From the NCBI GenBank assembly GCA_025054735.1, contig JANWZG010000162.1:1-7972 (forward strand): a stretch of DNA of 7,972 nucleotides, read 5' to 3'. Source of the stretch: Cyanobacteriota bacterium. GTDB taxonomy: Bacteria > Cyanobacteriota > Cyanobacteriia > SKYG9. The translations under genes and the position numbers were made by a program. Positions 5,143 through 7,972 of the stretch are shown here, piece after piece (position 1 is the stretch's first letter; the number at the start of each line of letters is the position of its first letter). The notes beneath the pieces are model-generated. The model was not told where the DNA came from and did not search any database. It was given only the letters and a program-made list of their open reading frames with translations.

Positions 5143-6318
5143 TTACCCTAGAGTAAGCTGTGATCCCCAAGCATCTTGGGGGATAAAGCCACGGTCAACT
5201 GGCAGGGGTGCAACGGCTGCGGTCAAGGTAAATTGACCAGATTCAATTTGTTGCTTCAGCGTTAACGCCACTTGTCGCGATAAGTAAAGACTAGCTAGCG
5301 GAGCAACTCGTACCGGTTTGTTGTCGATTATGATCCGTCCTGATTTTAACTGGGCATAGGTCACGAGGCCAAAGGTAGGGCGCACACGACGTGGAATAGA
5401 AAAATCGACAACTGGAGCAACTATATCCTGATCCTGTACTGCACAGTGAGCAACAACCTCTTCATAGAGAACTGGCAGAGGAATTCCAATGCCCAGCATT
5501 AGCGATGGCCCATAGTTTTTGAAATAGCATCCCCGCACCCATTGAGGAGACATTTGCTTGGCATCCCCAATCAAGGCTAGGGTGGCAGCAGGGCCGATCG
5601 GTGTGCGATTAGGCAACCGCTTCTGTAACGGAAAGTGTTGAGTGCCTTCCCACGCTACATAGCCAACGCCACCGCCTAAAAAAACTCGAGTGCCAATGCC
5701 AATTAGTTGCAAATCTGGATCATTTAACAGCGGTGAGAGAGCGCCGGGGTTAGCATACACAGCGTTGCCTAGATGAGGCTGTAATGGGCCGAGATAGGTA
5801 AATAGGGGTCGATCGCCACCATTGACACCCACAATGAAGTTTTGGTGCAGACTACGAGGATTAAATAAATAAAACTGATTAATGCTGTCCTTGGTGATGG
5901 TAGTTCGGAACGAATCACGGGGATAGCAATCTGTAGCATAGCCTACAGCTCGCAGTTGCACAGATTTACCTGCAATTAAGTCAGCAATAACATGGCCGCC
6001 ACCCCGATCGCTACTATCATCAGTACCTTCTGCCACTTGGGTTGCACCCAAATATAAGTCCACTGCACCAAAGCCAGCATAGGCCAATACTCCATCAAGC
6101 CAACATTGTCGAATTTTAATGGGTGGATCCGTATGACCAAGATTAAGAATTGCTCCGGCTGATTCTACTGGTTCAAAGGTGCCTGTAGTAATCACATCTA
6201 CGGTTTGAGCTACCTTGGTGATCCCCATATCAGCTACTCGTGCCTTTAGCTCTTCTACAGTCCAGACGACTGCTTGTCGGCGCACGATTTTATCGTTAAT
6301 ATCGGCTAAGGTTCGCAT
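5143..6318 (-). CDS. HcyBio (DUF39) homocysteine-biosynthesis family protein
   Basis: This 391-aa protein belongs to the HcyBio/DUF39 family. In methanogens such as Methanosarcina acetivorans, its members make homocysteine from aspartate semialdehyde and sulfide, with cysteine persulfide chemistry and a ferredoxin/NIL-domain partner. Visible signatures are TTGTFEP (44-50), LNLGHTDPPIKI (58-69), YAGFGAVDLYLGA (80-92), GGGHVIADLIAGK (106-118), GYATDCYPR (126-134) with the strongly conserved Cys131 as the likely persulfide-bearing residue, NPGALSPLLNDP (190-201), and the glycine-rich IGIGTRVFLGGGVGYV (206-221). Other cysteines are at 72, 264 and 292. The length fits the full-length family, with no CBS or ferredoxin extension and no NIL/ferredoxin gene adjacent. 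The ATG at 6318 is natural, and a G-rich tract lies 34-53 bp upstream. The family assignment is firm; the exact reaction in this organism is inferred. Confidence 0.87.
   Translation of the reverse strand: MRTLADINDKIVRRQAVVWTVEELKARVADMGITKVAQTVDVITTGTFEPVESAGAILNLGHTDPPIKIRQCWLDGVLAYAGFGAVDLYLGATQVAEGTDDSSDRGGGHVIADLIAGKSVQLRAVGYATDCYPRDSFRTTITKDSINQFYLFNPRSLHQNFIVGVNGGDRPLFTYLGPLQPHLGNAVYANPGALSPLLNDPDLQLIGIGTRVFLGGGVGYVAWEGTQHFPLQKRLPNRTPIGPAATLALIGDAKQMSPQWVRGCYFKNYGPSLMLGIGIPLPVLYEEVVAHCAVQDQDIVAPVVDFSIPRRVRPTFGLVTYAQLKSGRIIIDNKPVRVAPLASLYLSRQVALTLKQQIESGQFTLTAAVAPLPVDRGFIPQDAWGSQLTLG
5163..5184. other. Strong hairpin at the hemJ/HcyBio convergence
   Basis: CCCCAAG (5165-5171) and CTTGGGG (5175-5181) form a perfect 7-bp, G/C-rich stem around the loop CAT. 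An extra AT/AT pair lies outside one bulged G. It sits 46 bp past the hemJ stop and inside the last codons of the HcyBio gene (residues 378-385). No T tract follows on either strand, so it may act as an attenuating or processing structure for the hemJ 3' end rather than a canonical terminator. It could also be a coding coincidence. Confidence 0.4.
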
Positions 6319-6568
6319 AGAACAAGTTGCATGGTCTAGTAAATTTGTATTCCTAGCCCCTAGCCCCTCCCTAGGATCTTCTAGGCAGCAGAGCTGTCCC
6401 AGTCAATGCAGAGAGTTACCATGCCACATCTCCAGGTTCTACTTGAAAACGAGACTCACAGGGGTTATGGAAAACACAAACAACATTAGGAACTAGCAAG
6501 CCACTGACGCTCTGGAGGAGATGGGGTGTTCAACATTCAGTAGCTATTGCCCAACCTATCAGGGGATG
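6319..6568. other. Intergenic region between infB and the HcyBio gene
   Basis: This 250-bp gap separates two leftward genes. I see no intrinsic terminator (GC hairpin plus T run) after the infB stop and no credible small gene. The left end has repeated CTAG and C/G-run motifs upstream of the HcyBio start, described separately. The spacing suggests that the HcyBio gene has its own promoter, but no clear -35/-10 pair was found. Confidence 0.5.
6352..6371 (-). promoter_or_regulatory. G-rich tract upstream of the HcyBio start (possible G-quadruplex)
   Basis: Read on the minus strand, four G runs of 3, 4, 4 and 2 bases are separated by linkers of 1, 3 and 3 bases. The tract lies 34-53 bp upstream of the HcyBio ATG, probably in its promoter or 5' leader. 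The last run has only two Gs, so a two-tetrad quadruplex is the most it could form. The run pattern includes a direct repeat of TAGCCCC (plus strand, 6354-6360 and 6361-6367). Confidence 0.35.
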
Positions 6569-7972
6569 CTAGGTCGTAGACAGGGTGCGTCGCTTTGTCA
6601 CCATGCGGAAGGCTTCGATGATATCCCCAACTTCCCATGCACTAAAGTTGTTGGAACCGATACCGCACTCATAACCAGTAGCTACTTCCTTTGCGTCTTC
6701 TTTCATCCGCTTTAGGGAATCTATGACACCTTCATAGATGATTTCCTTGTTCCGGTGAACTCGCATATTACAGTTGCGTGTGATTTTGCCAGACTGAACG
6801 TAGCAACCAGCAACAAATCCACGTCCTACAGGGAATACGGCTCGCACTTCTGCTTGACCCAAAGGCTCTTCCACCAGTTCCGGCTCCAGTAAGCCTTCCA
6901 TAGCAGCCTGTACGTCATCCAACAACTTGTAAATGATGTTGTAGTCTCGAACATCAACTCCCAAATCGTCAGCAATTTGACGAACGCCGACTGCCATAGT
7001 TGTATTGAAGGCTAGAATTACAGCGGAACTTGCGGCTGCCAGATCAATGTCAGTCTGGGTAACTTCACCAGGAGCAGCCAGCAGCACCCGTAGTTGAATC
7101 TCATTCTGGGGTAGCTGTTGTAAAGCATTCAAGATAGCCTCAACTGAGCCTTGCACATCTGCTTTCAGAATAAGGTTCAGTTCCTTCAAGTCGCCTTCTT
7201 GAGCACGGGCAGACATAGCATTCAAGCTAATGCGGCGAGCCGCCATGGCCTGCTTCTGTAGACGCTCTTGGCGCTGTTTCTCTTCCATAGAGGCCACAAC
7301 AGCTTTAGCATCCTTTTCGTCTGCATAAACCTGGAATTCATCTCCAGCGGCGGGCACACTATTAAGCCCCAACACTTCTACAGCAAAGGAGGGGCCTGCT
7401 TTCTCGACTCGTCTGCCAAGGTCATCTACCATGGCCCGAACTCGACCATAAGCAGAACCTGCAACTAGAATGTTGCCGACTTGCAACGTCCCATTTTGAA
7501 CCAGCAGAGTAGCGACAGGGCCTCTAGCTCGATCGAGGTTCGCTTCAATGACGGTACCCCTTGCAGGACGATCGGGATTGGCGTGCAAGTCTTCTAGCTC
7601 AGCCACTAGCAAGATCATTTCTAGTAGGCTGTCCAAGTTTTCGCCCTTAATTGCGCTGACGGGCACCATAATGGTGTCACCACCCCATTCTTCGGGCACT
7701 AGACCATGTTCCGACAGTTCTTGTTTAACGCGGTCAGGGTTAGCACCTTCTTTGTCTACCTTATTGATGGCAACTATGATCGGCACTTTTGCTGCCCTAG
7801 CGTGACTAATTGCCTCGATCGTCTGAGGTTGAACTCCATCATCTGCCGCGACTACCAGGACAGCAATGTCTGTTACCCGTGCACCACGAGCACGCATTGC
7901 CGTGAATGCTTCGTGACCAGGTGTATCAAGGAAGACAACCTGCTGAATTTTGCCTTCGTGTTCAACGTCCAC
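6569..7972 (-). CDS. infB: Translation initiation factor IF-2, C-terminal part (enters from right edge)
   Basis: The 467 codons visible are the C-terminal part of IF-2, the GTPase that brings initiator fMet-tRNA to the 30S subunit and promotes 50S joining. The first codon at the edge is an internal GTG (Val), not a start. The frame begins inside the G domain, after Walker A (G1), which is outside the window. Visible are G3 DTPGH (16-20), G4 NKVD (70-73) and G5 SAIKG (106-110). Next come the EF-Tu-like domain II (about 136-216), a helical, charged linker (about 218-258), the C1 domain (about 262-360, starting LNLILKADVQGSVEA), and the C2 domain (about 372-465, with CGIG at 436-439 and the ending FRMVTKRRTL) that binds fMet-tRNA. 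The stop TAG is at 6569-6571. Everything visible looks intact; the N-terminal extension typical of cyanobacterial IF-2 lies beyond the edge. Confidence 0.97.
   Translation of the reverse strand: MDVEHEGKIQQVVFLDTPGHEAFTAMRARGARVTDIAVLVVAADDGVQPQTIEAISHARAAKVPIIVAINKVDKEGANPDRVKQELSEHGLVPEEWGGDTIMVPVSAIKGENLDSLLEMILLVAELEDLHANPDRPARGTVIEANLDRARGPVATLLVQNGTLQVGNILVAGSAYGRVRAMVDDLGRRVEKAGPSFAVEVLGLNSVPAAGDEFQVYADEKDAKAVVASMEEKQRQERLQKQAMAARRISLNAMSARAQEGDLKELNLILKADVQGSVEAILNALQQLPQNEIQLRVLLAAPGEVTQTDIDLAAASSAVILAFNTTMAVGVRQIADDLGVDVRDYNIIYKLLDDVQAAMEGLLEPELVEEPLGQAEVRAVFPVGRGFVAGCYVQSGKITRNCNMRVHRNKEIIYEGVIDSLKRMKEDAKEVATGYECGIGSNNFSAWEVGDIIEAFRMVTKRRTLSTT

Noticed and set aside
6215..6496. 93-codon plus-strand frame overlapping the HcyBio start
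   Set aside because: Its first third is antisense to a firm gene, and the rest is noncoding in character with no family match that I recognise.
6440..6568. Intrinsic terminator after infB
   Set aside because: I looked for a GC-rich stem followed by a T run on the minus strand and found none; G/T-rich stretches there do not pair well.
7548..7805. 85-codon plus-strand frame opposite infB
   Set aside because: It is fully antisense to the conserved IF-2 G domain; a shadow frame.
7970..7972. Apparent start codon of infB at the window edge
   Set aside because: The GTG is an internal valine; the frame is already inside the GTPase domain, and the G1 motif lies beyond the edge.

Overview
The window looks like chromosomal DNA of a cyanobacterium. 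The evidence is the gene content (an LdpA clock-input protein, a Ycf45/SPD1-type R3H ATPase, a HemJ-type protoporphyrinogen oxidase and an IF-2 with cyanobacterial wording), frequent CGATCG cores, and one full HIP1 octamer (GCGATCGC) at 3547-3554. The genus cannot be fixed from the sequence alone. I see no IS element, CRISPR array, tRNA or rRNA, and nothing that looks recently transferred.

Layout, left to right. At 1-505 (minus) is the N-terminal part of a GAF-domain sensor that runs off the left edge. A 453-bp gap (506-958) holds several inverted repeats. At 959-2776 (minus) is a Ycf45-like AAA+ ATPase with a C-terminal R3H domain. Only 61 bp from it, upstream in transcription, lies ldpA (2838-4076, minus), so the two probably form an ldpA-ycf45 transcription unit. 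A 452-bp divergent spacer (4077-4528) is rich in short repeats and palindromes and carries the promoters of ldpA (leftward) and hemJ (rightward). hemJ (4529-5116, plus) converges with a HcyBio/DUF39 homocysteine-biosynthesis gene (5143-6318, minus), leaving 26 bp between stop codons. After a further 250 bp, the C-terminal 467 codons of infB (6569-7972, minus) enter from the right edge.

How the genes relate. LdpA is an iron-sulfur protein that passes cellular redox/light state to the Kai clock. HemJ works in the protoporphyrin branch that feeds heme and chlorophyll. HcyBio belongs to sulfur/methionine metabolism and IF-2 to translation initiation. This is mostly a housekeeping neighbourhood, and I did not find a convincing undescribed multi-gene system. 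The items most worth a second look are the repeat-laden ldpA/hemJ spacer with a perfect 14-bp TTA-N8-TAA palindrome, the tight pairing of ldpA with the R3H ATPase, and the stand-alone HcyBio gene with no ferredoxin/NIL partner beside it.
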